In this document: positions 55,031 to 64,000 of the stretch, one piece after another
How the letters are laid out: every line of letters starts with the position of its first letter
Numbering within the stretch: the first letter of the stretch is position 1
NCBI RefSeq assembly: GCF_030317035.1
Contig: NZ_JASZYK010000007.1
Location: 124,001 to 188,000 of the forward strand
Length of the DNA stretch: 64,000 nt
Reading direction: 5' to 3'
Origin: Variovorax sp. J22G73
GTDB taxonomy: Bacteria; Pseudomonadota; Gammaproteobacteria; Burkholderiales; Burkholderiaceae_C
Position numbers and translations under genes: made by a program
The notes under the pieces: model-generated
Seen by the model: only the letters and a program-made list of their open reading frames with translations
Told to the model about the DNA's origin: nothing
The model's database searches: none

Positions 55031-56626
55031 TCAGGTCAGGGCAGGTTGCGTGGTGCCGAGGCGGAACACGCCCACGACTTCAGACAGGCTGCCGGCCTGC
55101 TCCTGCAGCGACTGGGCGGCGGCCGAAGCCTCTTCCACCAATGCCGCGTTCTGCTGCGTGACCTGGTCCATCTGCGTGATGGCCTGGTTGATCTGCTCGA
55201 TGCCCGAGGTCTGTTCCTGGCTCGCTGCGGTGATCTCGCCCATGATGTCCGTCACGCGGCGCACGCTGCCCACGATCTCGTCCATGGTGCGGCCCGCTTC
55301 GGCCACTTGCTTGCTGCCCTCTTCGACCTTCTCCACCGAGTCGCCGATGAGGGTCTTGATTTCCTTGGCGGCTGCGGCGGAACGCTGCGCGAGGCTGCGA
55401 ACTTCCGATGCCACGACTGCGAAGCCTCGGCCTTGCTCACCTGCACGTGCGGCTTCCACAGCGGCATTCAGCGCGAGGATGTTGGTCTGGAAGGCGATGC
55501 CGTCGATGACGCCGATGATGTCGACGATCTTCTTGGAAGACGCATTGATCGAGCCCATGGTGTCGACCACTTGCGAGACCACGCTGCCGCCCTTCACAGC
55601 CACTTCCGAAGCCGACACCGCCAGCTGGTTGGCCTGACGCGCGTTGTCCGCGTTCTGCTTCACCGTCGAGGTCAGCTCTTCCATCGAAGCCGCCGTCTGC
55701 TCCAGCGAGCTCGCCTGCTCTTCGGTGCGCGAAGACAGGTCCTGGTTGCCCGCCGCGATCTGGCCCGAGGCCGTGGCGATGGTGTCGCTCGAATCCTTGA
55801 TCTTCCCGACGATCGAGGTCAGCTGCGCCTGCATCTGCTTGATGGAGTGCAGCAGGCTGCCGTCGTGCGCGGTGTCGGCCTCGACCGCCAGCGACAGGTC
55901 GCCGTTGGCGATGCGGCCCACCACGTCGGCCGCGTACTGCGGCTCGCCGCCCAGTTGCCGGCCCATCAGGCGCGCGACCACCAGGCCCAGCCCCACGCTG
56001 ATCGCGATGCCCGCCAGCGCCAGCACCAGCATCATCAGCCGCGAAGTCTTGTAGATGTCGTCGGCGTGCTCGGCGCGCACGCGCGCGAGCTCCTTGCTGT
56101 ACGCGACCATGCCCTTGAGCACGTCTTCCAGACCGCGCGATTCCTTCAGGAGGCGCGTGCTGTCCTCGCTCACCTGGTTGTCGAACTGCGAGCTGTCCAG
56201 CGGCTGCTTGTTGACCAGCGCCACGAAGTCGCTCATGCGCTTTTCCAGCGGGCCGGCCAGGCTTTCATACTGGCCCCAGAGCTTGATGCCCTCTTCGCTC
56301 TCCTGGAAGAAAGACCTGACTTCCGACGCGCGCGAAGACAGGCTTTCCAGCGAGGCCTTGAGTTCGTTCGCGCCCGCGTTGCGCTCGCCGCGCGTGCCGG
56401 CCGACAGCAGCGTCATCTGCGCGCGGCTGGCGTACAGCAGGTGGATGTTGGCTTCCTGCACGGCCTGCAGCGCGTGCAGTTCGTTCGCGTAGAGCTGTTC
56501 GGTGGAGGCGCTGATGCGCCCCATGTGATAGATGCCGAGCGCGCTGACCGCCGCGCCTATCGCCGCCACCACGAGAAAGCTGAGGATCAACCGAACGGTG
56601 ACGCGAAGATTCTGGAACCACTGCAT
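55031..56626 (-). CDS. Methyl-accepting chemotaxis protein (receptor 5)
   Basis: 531 aa. [17 protein letters not shown] start with GGGAGA upstream. TM1 10-35, Tar/Tsr-like four-helix sensor ([39 protein letters not shown]), TM2 195-220, HAMP, signalling domain. Ends [11 protein letters not shown] with no tether. The first helix pattern resembles amino-acid receptors, but ligand residues cannot be assigned. Confidence 0.95.
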   Translation of the reverse strand: MQWFQNLRVTVRLILSFLVVAAIGAAVSALGIYHMGRISASTEQLYANELHALQAVQEANIHLLYASRAQMTLLSAGTRGERNAGANELKASLESLSSRASEVRSFFQESEEGIKLWGQYESLAGPLEKRMSDFVALVNKQPLDSSQFDNQVSEDSTRLLKESRGLEDVLKGMVAYSKELARVRAEHADDIYKTSRLMMLVLALAGIAISVGLGLVVARLMGRQLGGEPQYAADVVGRIANGDLSLAVEADTAHDGSLLHSIKQMQAQLTSIVGKIKDSSDTIATASGQIAAGNQDLSSRTEEQASSLEQTAASMEELTSTVKQNADNARQANQLAVSASEVAVKGGSVVSQVVDTMGSINASSKKIVDIIGVIDGIAFQTNILALNAAVEAARAGEQGRGFAVVASEVRSLAQRSAAAAKEIKTLIGDSVEKVEEGSKQVAEAGRTMDEIVGSVRRVTDIMGEITAASQEQTSGIEQINQAITQMDQVTQQNAALVEEASAAAQSLQEQAGSLSEVVGVFRLGTTQPALT

Positions 56627-56642
56627 TGTCTGTTCTCCCTTT

Positions 56643-58256
56643 TTATAGTGCTGGTGCTGAAATTTGCGACAGCGATTGCGATGAATGGCGCGACTGCGCG
56701 GCAACGGCGTTGCCGTCCAGGCGGAACACGCCGACCACCTGCGACAGGCTGCCCGCCTGCTCCTGCATGGACTGCGCGGCGGCCGAGGCCTCTTCCACCA
56801 GCGCCGCGTTCTGTTGCGTCGCCTGGTCCATCTGCGTGATGGCCTGGTTGATCTGCTCGATGCCCGAGGTCTGCTCCTGGCTGGCGGCGGTGATCTCGCC
56901 CATGATGTCGGTCACGCGGCGCACGCTGCTCACGATTTCTTCCATCGTGCGGCCCGCTTCGGCCACTTGCTTGCTGCCCTCCTCGACCTTCTCGACCGAG
57001 TCGCCGATGAGCGTCTTGATTTCCTTGGCGGCCGCGGCCGAGCGTTGGGCCAGGCTGCGAACTTCGGAGGCGACGACCGCGAAACCGCGGCCTTGCTCGC
57101 CCGCGCGAGCGGCTTCCACAGCGGCATTCAGCGCGAGGATGTTGGTCTGGAACGCGATGCCGTCGATGACGCCGATGATGTCGACGATCTTTTTCGACGA
57201 CGCGTTGATCGAGCCCATGGTGTCCACGACCTGGGACACGACGTTGCCGCCCTTCACTGCAACTTCAGAAGCCGACACGGCCAGCTGGTTGGCCTGACGC
57301 GCGTTGTCGGCGTTCTGCTTCACCGTCGAGGTCAGCTCTTCCATCGACGCCGCCGTCTGCTCCAGCGAACTGGCCTGCTGCTCGGTGCGCGCGGACAGGT
57401 CCTGGTTGCCGGAGGCGATCTGGCTGGAGGCGGTGGCGATGGTGTCGGTGCCCATGCGCACCTCGCCCACCACCTTCGCCAGGCTGGCGTTCATTTCGCG
57501 CAGCGCGTGCATCAGCTGGCCGGCTTCGTCGCGGCTCTCGACCACGATGCGGGCGCTCAGGTCGCCGGCAGCCACCGTTTCGGCCACCGTCACGGCATGG
57601 CCCAGCGGGCGCACGATGCCCAGCGTGAGGCGCCAGGCGAACAGCGCGCCCAGCACCAGCGCAATGGCGGCCAGCACCAGCAGCGTGGTGCGCCCGGTCA
57701 GGAAATCGGCGTCGATGCCCTTGGCGGTGGCGTCGATCTTCTCGCGCTGGTGCTTGGCCAGCGCCTCGACCGCGCCGCTGTACACGGCCAGCGCGTCGGT
57801 GAACTTGGTGTCGACCAGCGTGTTGGCCTCGGCCTGCTGGCCGCCGGCCTTGAGCTTGTTGAGCACGCCCACGGTCTCGAGCACCACCGCGCGCGACGCC
57901 GCCACCTTGGCGTACAGCGCCTTCTCCTCGGGCGTGTCGAGCATCGACTCCAGCTTCTTCTGCGCCGGGCTGATGCGGGCCGAGCCTTCGGCCTGGGTCT
58001 TGGCGAAGTAGGCGGCAATCTGCGGATCGGTGGTCTTCACCATCGCGAAGTTGGCCACCGTGTTGGAGCGCAGGTTGGCCAGCCACTCGGTGGCCAGCCG
58101 CTCTTTCACCAGCGACTGCGACACCATGTCGTCCGTGGCCTTGCCCACGTTGGTGAGCCGCACCACGCCGGTGCCCGCAATGAGTGCCATCAGCAGCAGC
58201 ATCACCGTGAAGCCGAGGCCCAGGCGGGTGCCGATTTTCAGATCCTTCAAACTCAT
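56643..58256 (-). CDS. Methyl-accepting chemotaxis protein (receptor 6)
   Basis: 537 aa. Paralogue of receptor 1 over its full length, including the sensor. TM1 9-30, TM2 189-212 ([18 protein letters not shown]). Tail of 25 Ser/Gln/Ala residues without a tether. A good sigma-28 promoter is 40 bp upstream, so it may head its own transcript. Confidence 0.96.
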   Translation of the reverse strand: MSLKDLKIGTRLGLGFTVMLLLMALIAGTGVVRLTNVGKATDDMVSQSLVKERLATEWLANLRSNTVANFAMVKTTDPQIAAYFAKTQAEGSARISPAQKKLESMLDTPEEKALYAKVAASRAVVLETVGVLNKLKAGGQQAEANTLVDTKFTDALAVYSGAVEALAKHQREKIDATAKGIDADFLTGRTTLLVLAAIALVLGALFAWRLTLGIVRPLGHAVTVAETVAAGDLSARIVVESRDEAGQLMHALREMNASLAKVVGEVRMGTDTIATASSQIASGNQDLSARTEQQASSLEQTAASMEELTSTVKQNADNARQANQLAVSASEVAVKGGNVVSQVVDTMGSINASSKKIVDIIGVIDGIAFQTNILALNAAVEAARAGEQGRGFAVVASEVRSLAQRSAAAAKEIKTLIGDSVEKVEEGSKQVAEAGRTMEEIVSSVRRVTDIMGEITAASQEQTSGIEQINQAITQMDQATQQNAALVEEASAAAQSMQEQAGSLSQVVGVFRLDGNAVAAQSRHSSQSLSQISAPAL

Positions 58257-58297
58257 TGCGCGCTTCCTTCAATAACGGGGGATGGGTCCACCCTCTG

Positions 58298-58324
58298 TTA
58301 TCGGCATCAGGTCGCCAGACTTGA
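58298..58324 (-). promoter_or_regulatory. Sigma-28 promoter of receptor 6
   Basis: Minus strand TCAAGTCT, 11 bases, GCCGATAA: 14 of 16 positions match the FliA consensus. Sits in the 79-bp gap between receptors 7 and 6, giving a leader of about 35 bases. Confidence 0.85.
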
Positions 58325-58335
58325 GACCTTTTTTC

Positions 58336-60072
58336 TCAAAACTCCGTCCAGTCGCCCTTGGCGTCGCCCGCCATGGCCAATTGCGGGGCCGTGGAGGCCC
58401 GGCGCTGGGCCGGCAGCGCCTTGGACGCGGCCTGCGCCACGGGCCTGCCATGCTTCGTGACCGGTGCGATGGGCTTGATGGGGGTGATGCGCGTGAAGCC
58501 GGGGCGCGCGGGCGCCGCGGGCTGGTCGCCCAGCTTGAACACGCTCACGGCCTTCACCAGGCTGCCGGCCTGTTCCTGCAGCGACTGGGCCGCTGCGGAG
58601 GCTTCTTCCACCAAAGCGGCGTTCTGCTGCGTGACCTGGTCCATCTGCGAGATGGCGAGGTTGATCTGCTCGATGCCCGAGGTCTGTTCCTGGCTCGCTG
58701 CGGTGATCTCGCCCATGATGTCCGTCACGCGGCGCACGCTGCCGACAATTTCGTCCATCGTGCGGCCAGCTTCTTCGACCTGCTTGCTGCCGGCCTCGAC
58801 CTTCTCGACCGAGTCGCCGATGAGCGTCTTGATTTCCTTTGCGGCTGCGGCCGAGCGTTGCGCGAGGCTGCGCACTTCGGATGCGACCACTGCGAAGCCG
58901 CGGCCTTGTTCACCGGCACGCGCCGCTTCCACCGCGGCGTTCAGCGCGAGGATGTTGGTCTGGAACGCGATGCCGTCGATGACACCGATGATGTCCACGA
59001 TCTTCTTGGAAGACGCGTCGATGGAGCCCATCGTGTCCACGACCTGCGACACCACGCTGCCGCCCTTCATCGCGACTTCCGAGGCGGACACGGCCAGCTG
59101 GTTGGCCTGGCGTGCGTTGTCGGCGTTCTGCTTCACGGTGCTCGTGAGTTCTTCCATCGAGGCGGCGGTTTCTTCCAGCGAGCTGGCCTGCTCCTCAGTG
59201 CGCGACGACAGGTCCTGGTTGCCCGAGGCGATCTGGCTGGAGGCCGTGGCGATGGTGTCGGTGCCCGTGCGCACTTCGCGCACGATGCGCACCAGGCTTT
59301 CGTTCATGGCCTTCAGCGCGGCCATGAGGCGGCCGGTTTCGTCCTTCGAATGCACGTCGATGCGCGAGCTGATGTCGCCCGCGGCCACCTTCTCGGCCAC
59401 TTCCACGGCCTGGCCGATGGGGCCGGTGATGGTGCGCGTGATGAACCACGCAATGGCCGCGCCCAGCAGCACTGCCAGCGCGCCCAGCGAGAGCATCAGC
59501 GTGCGTGCCCAGGCATAACCGTCGCGGGCCTGCACGCTGGCGGCCTCGGAAAGCCGTTCTTCGTGCGCCGCCAGGTTGTTCAGCTCCACGATCACGGCCT
59601 TCACGGCCGGCTGGAACTTGGTGATGAAGAGCATCGTCGCTTCGTCGTTCTTGTTCTGCAGCGCGAACTCCGACAGCGCCGTGTTCAGCGGCACCAGCAC
59701 GGCCACCTTCTCGTCGATGGCGGCCACCAGCGCCTTGCCCGCGGGCGTGACCATCAGCTTGGCCAGTTGGGCGCGCGCGTCGGTGTAACGGTCGCGCGCC
59801 GAGGCGATCTTCTTGCTCTCTTCGCGCAGGGCCGCGTCGTCGCTCAGCAGGATGAGGTTGCTGTCGAAGATGGCGATGTCGCGTATCGCGTCCATCATGC
59901 GGTTGACCGCGGCCACCTTCACGTTGTTGCTGTCGACGATGCCTTCCAGGCGCGACTGCATGCCGCCCATCGCGTTGATGCCCAGGCCGACCAGCCCGGC
60001 CAGCAACAGGAGCACCGCGGCAAAGCCGATGCCGAGACGGGTGCCGATCTTGAGATTGAGGAGTGATTTCAT
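58336..60072 (-). CDS. Methyl-accepting chemotaxis protein (receptor 7)
   Basis: 578 aa. TM1 10-32; sensor with [21 protein letters not shown] and [24 protein letters not shown], a different subtype from receptors 1 and 6; TM2 191-211; [24 protein letters not shown]. Tail of about 70 residues ends [10 protein letters not shown], as in receptor 1. No clear ribosome site, so coupling with the preceding small gene (8 bp away) is possible. Confidence 0.96.
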   Translation of the reverse strand: MKSLLNLKIGTRLGIGFAAVLLLLAGLVGLGINAMGGMQSRLEGIVDSNNVKVAAVNRMMDAIRDIAIFDSNLILLSDDAALREESKKIASARDRYTDARAQLAKLMVTPAGKALVAAIDEKVAVLVPLNTALSEFALQNKNDEATMLFITKFQPAVKAVIVELNNLAAHEERLSEAASVQARDGYAWARTLMLSLGALAVLLGAAIAWFITRTITGPIGQAVEVAEKVAAGDISSRIDVHSKDETGRLMAALKAMNESLVRIVREVRTGTDTIATASSQIASGNQDLSSRTEEQASSLEETAASMEELTSTVKQNADNARQANQLAVSASEVAMKGGSVVSQVVDTMGSIDASSKKIVDIIGVIDGIAFQTNILALNAAVEAARAGEQGRGFAVVASEVRSLAQRSAAAAKEIKTLIGDSVEKVEAGSKQVEEAGRTMDEIVGSVRRVTDIMGEITAASQEQTSGIEQINLAISQMDQVTQQNAALVEEASAAAQSLQEQAGSLVKAVSVFKLGDQPAAPARPGFTRITPIKPIAPVTKHGRPVAQAASKALPAQRRASTAPQLAMAGDAKGDWTEF

Positions 60073-60080
60073 GAAAAGGG

Positions 60081-60395
60081 TCAGGAGTCGCTAGCTTTGA
60101 AATTCTTGAAGACGCGGTCCAGCCGCTGGGCCACCAGCTCGGCGTCGCGCACCGAGCGCGCCAGGGAGCGCGTGATGCGCCAGGCCACGAGCACGCCCGT
60201 GAGCAGCGCGATCACCGCCAGCGCGAACACCGCGTGGCGGGCCCACTCGTAGCCGGCGCCGGCCTTGAAGCCGAGGCTGAGCGCGCCGGCCAGCATGAAC
60301 AGGAGAATGGAAAAGCCGACACCTGTACGCAGGGCGCGCTTGGGACTGAGACGATTGCGCACGAAGTCTTCAGGCCGCCTGGGCATCGGTTTCAT
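60081..60395 (-). CDS. Small receptor-like membrane protein without signalling domain
   Basis: 104 aa. Looks like the membrane part of a chemoreceptor alone: [19 protein letters not shown] (first helix, about 26-44), a very short external loop, [21 protein letters not shown] (second helix, 54-74), then [22 protein letters not shown], like the first HAMP helix, and it stops. No sensor or kinase-control domain. Its first 26 bp overlap the end of receptor 8, and receptor 7 begins 8 bp after it. Could be a receptor remnant or a small partner protein. Confidence 0.65.
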   Translation of the reverse strand: MKPMPRRPEDFVRNRLSPKRALRTGVGFSILLFMLAGALSLGFKAGAGYEWARHAVFALAVIALLTGVLVAWRITRSLARSVRDAELVAQRLDRVFKNFKASDS

Positions 60396-61935
60396 CGGCG
60401 TCGAGCTTGAACGTGCTCACGGCCCTCACCAGGTTGTCGGCCTGCTCCTGCAGGGACTGTGCGGCGGCGGAGGCCTGCTCCACCAGCGCGGCGTTCTGTT
60501 GCGTGACCTGGTCCATCTGCGAGATGGCCTGGTTGATCTGCTCGATGCCCGAGGTCTGCTCCTGGCTCGCCGAGGTGATCTCGCCCATGATGTCCGTCAC
60601 GCGGCGCACGCTGCCCACGATCTCGTCCATGGTGCGGCCCGCTTCGGCCACCTGCTTGCTGCCCTCTTCGACCTTCTCGACCGAGTCGCCGATGAGCGTC
60701 TTGATTTCCTTGGCCGCCGAGGCCGAGCGCTGCGCCAGGCTGCGCACTTCCGACGCGACCACCGCGAAGCCCTTGCCTTGCTCGCCGGCACGCGCGGCTT
60801 CCACGGCGGCATTCAGCGCGAGGATGTTGGTCTGGAACGCGATGCCGTCGATGACGCCGATGATGTCCACGATCTTTTTCGACGACGCATTGATCGAGCC
60901 CATGGTGCCCACGACTTGCGACACCACGCTGCCGCCCTTCACGGCCACTTCCGAGGCGGACACGGCCAGCTGGTTGGCTTGCCGTGCGTTGTCCGCGTTC
61001 TGCTTCACGGTGCTCGTGAGTTCTTCCATCGACGCCGCGGTCTGCTCCAGCGAACTGGCCTGCTGCTCGGTGCGCGAAGACAGGTCTTCGTTGCCGGCCG
61101 CGATCTGGCGCGAGGCCACCGCGATCGAATCGGTGGAGGCCTTGATGCGCGTCACCAGCTCGGTGAGCGTGTCTTCCATGTCGCCCATGCCGCGCAGCAG
61201 GCGGCCGAAGTCGCCGCCGCGCTCGGTCTCGAAGTCCTTGCTCAGGTCGCCGGAGGCCACGGTCTCGGCAATCAGCAGCGCCTCGCCGATGGGCGCGACG
61301 ATGCTGCGCGTGAGCGCCCACGCAATCACCCCACCCGCCACCAGCGAGAACATGGTGAGCGTGATGACGTAGACGCGGCCCGAGCGGTACTGCGTGTCGA
61401 TGTCGGCCGCGGTGCGGTCGATGTCCTGCTGCTGCTGCGCCACCATGGCGCGAATGCTCGCGTCGTAGGCGTCCAGCGCCGACAGCAGCTGGGTGTCGGT
61501 GAGCTGGGCTGCCTCTTCGCCCTTGCCGTCGGCCTTGAGCTTGAGGATGCGGTTGCGCAGCTCGACGTAGTCGCCGCGCTTCTTCTTGATGTCGGCGCTC
61601 AGCGCCAGCTCGGCGGGCGTGTCGAGCATGTCCTCGAGCTTCTTCTGCGTCTCGCTGATGGCGGCGCTGGTGGCCGTGATGTTCTTCTGCAGGTAGGCCT
61701 GCACGGCGGGGTCGTTGCTCTTGAGCAGCGAGAAGGTGCGCACGCTGTTGGTGCTGGTGCCCAGCTGCCAGGCCGCGGCCAGCCGCTCCTTGACCAGCGA
61801 GCGCTTGGCCATCTCGTCGGTGGCCTCGCCCACGTGCTGCAGCCGCAGCACGGCGATGCCCGAGGTGATGAGCACCAGGGCCAGCACCAGCGCAAAGCCG
61901 GCGCCCAGGCGCCGGCCGACGTTCCAATTCTTCAT
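60370..61935 (-). CDS. Methyl-accepting chemotaxis protein (receptor 8)
   Basis: 521 aa. [21 protein letters not shown] start; TM1 10-30; sensor [35 protein letters not shown]2 187-207; HAMP; signalling domain of the receptor 4 subtype (GEQGKGF). Short tail ending ETDAQAA, no tether. First receptor after cheW copy 2, 42 bp away. Confidence 0.96.
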   Translation of the reverse strand: MKNWNVGRRLGAGFALVLALVLITSGIAVLRLQHVGEATDEMAKRSLVKERLAAAWQLGTSTNSVRTFSLLKSNDPAVQAYLQKNITATSAAISETQKKLEDMLDTPAELALSADIKKKRGDYVELRNRILKLKADGKGEEAAQLTDTQLLSALDAYDASIRAMVAQQQQDIDRTAADIDTQYRSGRVYVITLTMFSLVAGGVIAWALTRSIVAPIGEALLIAETVASGDLSKDFETERGGDFGRLLRGMGDMEDTLTELVTRIKASTDSIAVASRQIAAGNEDLSSRTEQQASSLEQTAASMEELTSTVKQNADNARQANQLAVSASEVAVKGGSVVSQVVGTMGSINASSKKIVDIIGVIDGIAFQTNILALNAAVEAARAGEQGKGFAVVASEVRSLAQRSASAAKEIKTLIGDSVEKVEEGSKQVAEAGRTMDEIVGSVRRVTDIMGEITSASQEQTSGIEQINQAISQMDQVTQQNAALVEQASAAAQSLQEQADNLVRAVSTFKLDADETDAQAA

Positions 61936-61977
61936 GTGTCTCTTTCCTCGCGGACCCTGTGTCTTTGTTGTTCTGTC

Positions 61978-62499
61978 TCAGGCCGCGATCTTCGCGATCA
62001 CGCCCATGTCGTCGCTGGACATCAGGCGGTCGATGTCCACCAGGATCAGCATCCGCTCGTCCAGCGTGCCCAGCCCGATCAGGTAGTCCGCGTCCAAGAC
62101 CGAGCCCATCTCCGGCGCCGGCTTGATCTGCTCGGCCGTGAGCGTGATCACGTCCGACACGCTGTCCACCACCATGCCCACCACGCGGCCGCCGATGTTC
62201 AGCACGATCACCACCGTGAACTGGTCGTACGTCGGGTCGCCCAGCTTGAACTTGATGCGCATGTCGATGATCGGAACGATGATCCCGCGCAGGTTCACCA
62301 CCCCCTTGATGTAGTCCGGCGCATTGGCAATGCGCGTCACCGCGTCGTAGCCGCGCAGCTCCTGCACCTTCTGGATGTCGATGCCGTATTCCTCTTCGCC
62401 CAGCTTGAAGGTCACGACCTCCAGGCGGGCGGTGCCCGCGGCGGCATGGATCTGTGTCTGCTGCAGCTGCTTGTGGGCGGTGCCCGCGATGTCTGTCAT
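61978..62499 (-). CDS. cheW: Chemotaxis coupling protein CheW (copy 2)
   Basis: 173 aa. Same core as copy 1 with a different N-terminus ([19 protein letters not shown]) and C-terminus ([11 protein letters not shown]). ATG chosen for AAGGA six bases upstream; the frame is open 12 codons further. Lies 32 bp after flgJ and heads the receptor block. Confidence 0.97.
   Translation of the reverse strand: MTDIAGTAHKQLQQTQIHAAAGTARLEVVTFKLGEEEYGIDIQKVQELRGYDAVTRIANAPDYIKGVVNLRGIIVPIIDMRIKFKLGDPTYDQFTVVIVLNIGGRVVGMVVDSVSDVITLTAEQIKPAPEMGSVLDADYLIGLGTLDERMLILVDIDRLMSSDDMGVIAKIAA
62010..62442 (-). repeat. cheW duplication, unit 2
   Basis: Partner of 52801-53233, same orientation, 9.2 kb apart; the repeat ends fall inside the coding regions, so flanks and protein ends differ. 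Confidence 0.9.
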
Positions 62500-62531
62500 G
62501 GAATTTCCTTCGAGGGTGGGCCGCACGCGGC

Positions 62532-63536
62532 TCAACCGAACTTCTGCATGATGCGAACCAGCTTCTCGCCGTACTTCGGATCGGTGGCGTAGCCCGCGCG
62601 CTGCAGGCCGTGCGCCGCCGCGGCCGGGTCGTCGGTGGCCAGCACGTTGGCGTAGCGCGGGTTGCGCGTGATGAACTGCGCGTAGTCGGTGAAGGCCTCT
62701 TCGTACGAGCCGTAGGCGCGGAACTTGGCGCGCACCTTCTGCGGCTCGCCGTCGACGTACTCGGTGGTGGTCGTTTCCACCGTGGCGCCCTTCCAGCTCT
62801 TGTCGGCCTTGATGCCGAACAGGTTGAAGCTCTGCGTGCCGTCGTCGGCGCGAATCTCTCGCTTGCCCCAGCCCGACTCCAGCGCGGCCTGCGCCAGGAT
62901 GAGCGGCGCGGGCACGCCGCTGGCGGTGCTGGCCGCCTGCGCGGAGGCGCCCATGCGGCCCACGAAGTCGTCGACCTTGCCCTGCAGCGAGGCGTCGCCA
63001 CCCGCAGCGCTTCGGCGGTCGCTGTTGAACTGGTACACGCTCAGGTCGGCCTGCGTGCCCGTGCGGCCGGGGGGCGCGGAGCCCAGCGGAATGCCCGCGT
63101 TGGGCGCGTAGGGGAAGCCGCCGCGCGGCTCCAGCGACATCGGCTTGGTGCCGATGGCCGCGTCGGCCTCGAAGTCGGTCGGGCCCGAAGGGAGCTGGCG
63201 GCGCAGCTGCGCGAGCATGGACTCGGCCAAACCCACGCCCCGCCCCGAGAGGTTCTGCGTGAGCTGCTGGTCGAACATCGACATGTAGACCTTCTGGTCC
63301 TGGCTGTCGAGCAGGCCGCTGGAGGGCGTGGCCTCGCGCATGCTCTTGAGCACCATGTTCATGAACAGGGCCTCGAACTGGCGCGAGACCTGCTGCAGGC
63401 CTTCTTCGGGCGTGGTGCGCACGGTGCGGCGCAAGGCGTCCACGCCCTGCACGTCGAGGGCGAAGCGCTGGTCGAGCGCGCCGGTGCGGCTGGCCGCGTC
63501 GGCGCCGTTCCAGGCGCCGGTGGCAGAAACGGTCAT
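62532..63536 (-). CDS. flgJ: Flagellar rod-capping peptidoglycan hydrolase FlgJ
   Basis: 334 aa. N-terminal rod-scaffold domain ([40 protein letters not shown] at about 49-105), linker, then a GH73 glucosaminidase domain from 185 ([22 protein letters not shown] with the catalytic Glu, [46 protein letters not shown]). Cuts peptidoglycan so the rod can pass. Fourteen bases after flgI. Confidence 0.97.
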   Translation of the reverse strand: MTVSATGAWNGADAASRTGALDQRFALDVQGVDALRRTVRTTPEEGLQQVSRQFEALFMNMVLKSMREATPSSGLLDSQDQKVYMSMFDQQLTQNLSGRGVGLAESMLAQLRRQLPSGPTDFEADAAIGTKPMSLEPRGGFPYAPNAGIPLGSAPPGRTGTQADLSVYQFNSDRRSAAGGDASLQGKVDDFVGRMGASAQAASTASGVPAPLILAQAALESGWGKREIRADDGTQSFNLFGIKADKSWKGATVETTTTEYVDGEPQKVRAKFRAYGSYEEAFTDYAQFITRNPRYANVLATDDPAAAAHGLQRAGYATDPKYGEKLVRIMQKFG

Positions 63537-63549
63537 GGAGTGGTCGTCC

Positions 63550-64000
63550 TCAGATGATTTCCAGCTCGGCGCTCAGGGCGCCGGCCGACTTCATGGCCTG
63601 CAGGATCGACACCAGGTCCTGCGGGTTCGCGCCCAGGGCGTTCAGGCCCTTGACCACGTCCGACAGCGAGGCACCGCCGCGCACCATCTGGAGCGCGCCG
63701 CCACCCTGGTTCACCGAGATCTGCGAGGTCTGCGCCACCACCGTGCTGCCGCCCGAGAGCGCGCCCGGCTGGCTGACCACCGGCTCGGTGTTGATCACCA
63801 CCGACAGGTTGCCGTGCGCGATGGCGCAGTCCTTCACGCGCACGGCCTGGTTCATGACCACCGAGCCGGTGCGTGCGTTGACCACCACGCGGGCACTGGC
63901 CTGCGTGGGCGTCACCTCGAGGTCTTCCAGCCGCGCGAGGAAGCCCACGCGCTGCTGCGGCTCGGGCGCGCGCACGCGGATGGCGCGCGCGTCGATGGCC
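63550..64000 (-). CDS. flgI: Flagellar P-ring protein FlgI (C-terminal part, cut by window end)
   Basis: The last 149 codons of FlgI, reading in frame to the window edge; the start lies outside. Typical C-terminal blocks: VGFLARLEDLEVTPTQASARVVVNARTGSVVM, VRVKDCAIAHGNLSVVI, GASLSDVVKGLNALGANPQDLVSILQAMKSAGAL. The complete protein forms the periplasmic P ring; upstream genes are presumably flgB-H. Confidence 0.96.
   Translation of the reverse strand, partial: AIDARAIRVRAPEPQQRVGFLARLEDLEVTPTQASARVVVNARTGSVVMNQAVRVKDCAIAHGNLSVVINTEPVVSQPGALSGGSTVVAQTSQISVNQGGGALQMVRGGASLSDVVKGLNALGANPQDLVSILQAMKSAGALSAELEII

Larger units (their letters stand above)
47476..61110 (-). repeat. Eight direct copies of a nearly identical receptor signalling-domain module
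   Basis: A unit of about 730 bp recurs in the same orientation at about 47476-48220, 49350-50095, 51175-51920, 53405-54120, 55060-55785, 56717-57460, 58530-59275 and 60400-61110. The units encode the signalling half of the receptors and are far more alike than the sensor halves. Confidence 0.9.

Noticed and set aside
60392-63001. Long minus-strand open frame crossing receptor 8, cheW and flgJ in another frame
   Set aside because: Out of frame with three recognised proteins and without any domain pattern.
1-64000. CRISPR arrays, tRNA or rRNA genes, prophage
   Set aside because: No spaced short repeats, cloverleaf-like genes, rRNA sequence or phage genes were seen; the only long repeats are the receptor and cheW modules.

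Overview
The window is a 64-kb, high-GC stretch of a bacterial chromosome and is almost entirely a flagellar and chemotaxis locus. An FlhDC master regulator, a betaproteobacterial CheD, the tandem order flhDC-motAB-cheA...cheYZ-flhBAF, and protein sequences that look like Variovorax/Acidovorax relatives point to Burkholderiales, most likely Comamonadaceae. That placement is inference from remembered family sequences, not from a search. I see no rRNA, tRNA, CRISPR array, intact insertion sequence or prophage.

Layout. (1) 1-5148: four non-flagellar genes: gluconokinase, a small ferredoxin-fold protein, a GH15 glucoamylase/trehalase-like enzyme, and a large protein whose C-terminal half resembles the DUF3396 type VI immunity family. 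(2) 5132-23001, minus strand: flhD-flhC-motA-motB-cheA-[EAL/HDOD protein]-cheR-cheD-cheB-cheY-cheZ-flhB-flhA-flhF-fleN-fliA, many genes overlapping by 4 bp. (3) 23348-30079, minus strand: fliE alone, then fliC-flaG-fliD-fliS-fliT, then a FliK-like gene and fhlB. An AT-rich 346-bp regulatory region follows, upstream of flhD. (4) 30376-41961, plus strand: fliF-G-H-I-J-K-L-M-N-O-P-Q-R. (5) 41982-43926: a divergent AraC-family regulator/SDR pair wedged between fliR and flgL. (6) 43913-64000, minus strand: flgI (cut by the window end), flgJ, then cheW and eight chemoreceptor genes with a second cheW and a small receptor-like membrane gene, and finally flgK and flgL.

How the genes work together. 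FlhDC should switch on the basal body and export genes (fliE, fliF-R, flhBA, flg). FliA (sigma-28) then drives late genes. Good sigma-28 promoters are visible upstream of fliC, flgK and one receptor gene, with a weaker one before another. Receptors, two CheW, CheA, CheY, CheZ, CheR, CheB and CheD form a complete adaptive chemotaxis pathway feeding a MotAB proton-driven motor. FlhF and a FleN/FlhG-like protein normally set flagellar number and position.

Most unusual points. FlhF carries about 430 extra C-terminal residues whose layout resembles a catalytically dead Tn5/IS4-type transposase. The FleN homologue lacks both lysines of the deviant Walker A motif. Eight receptors with nearly identical signalling halves and two nearly identical cheW genes are inserted between flgJ and flgK. 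One receptor gene has no normal start codon where one is expected. An EAL/HDOD gene sits beside cheA, where cheW lies in enteric bacteria. A stack of strong hairpins separates fliC from flaG.
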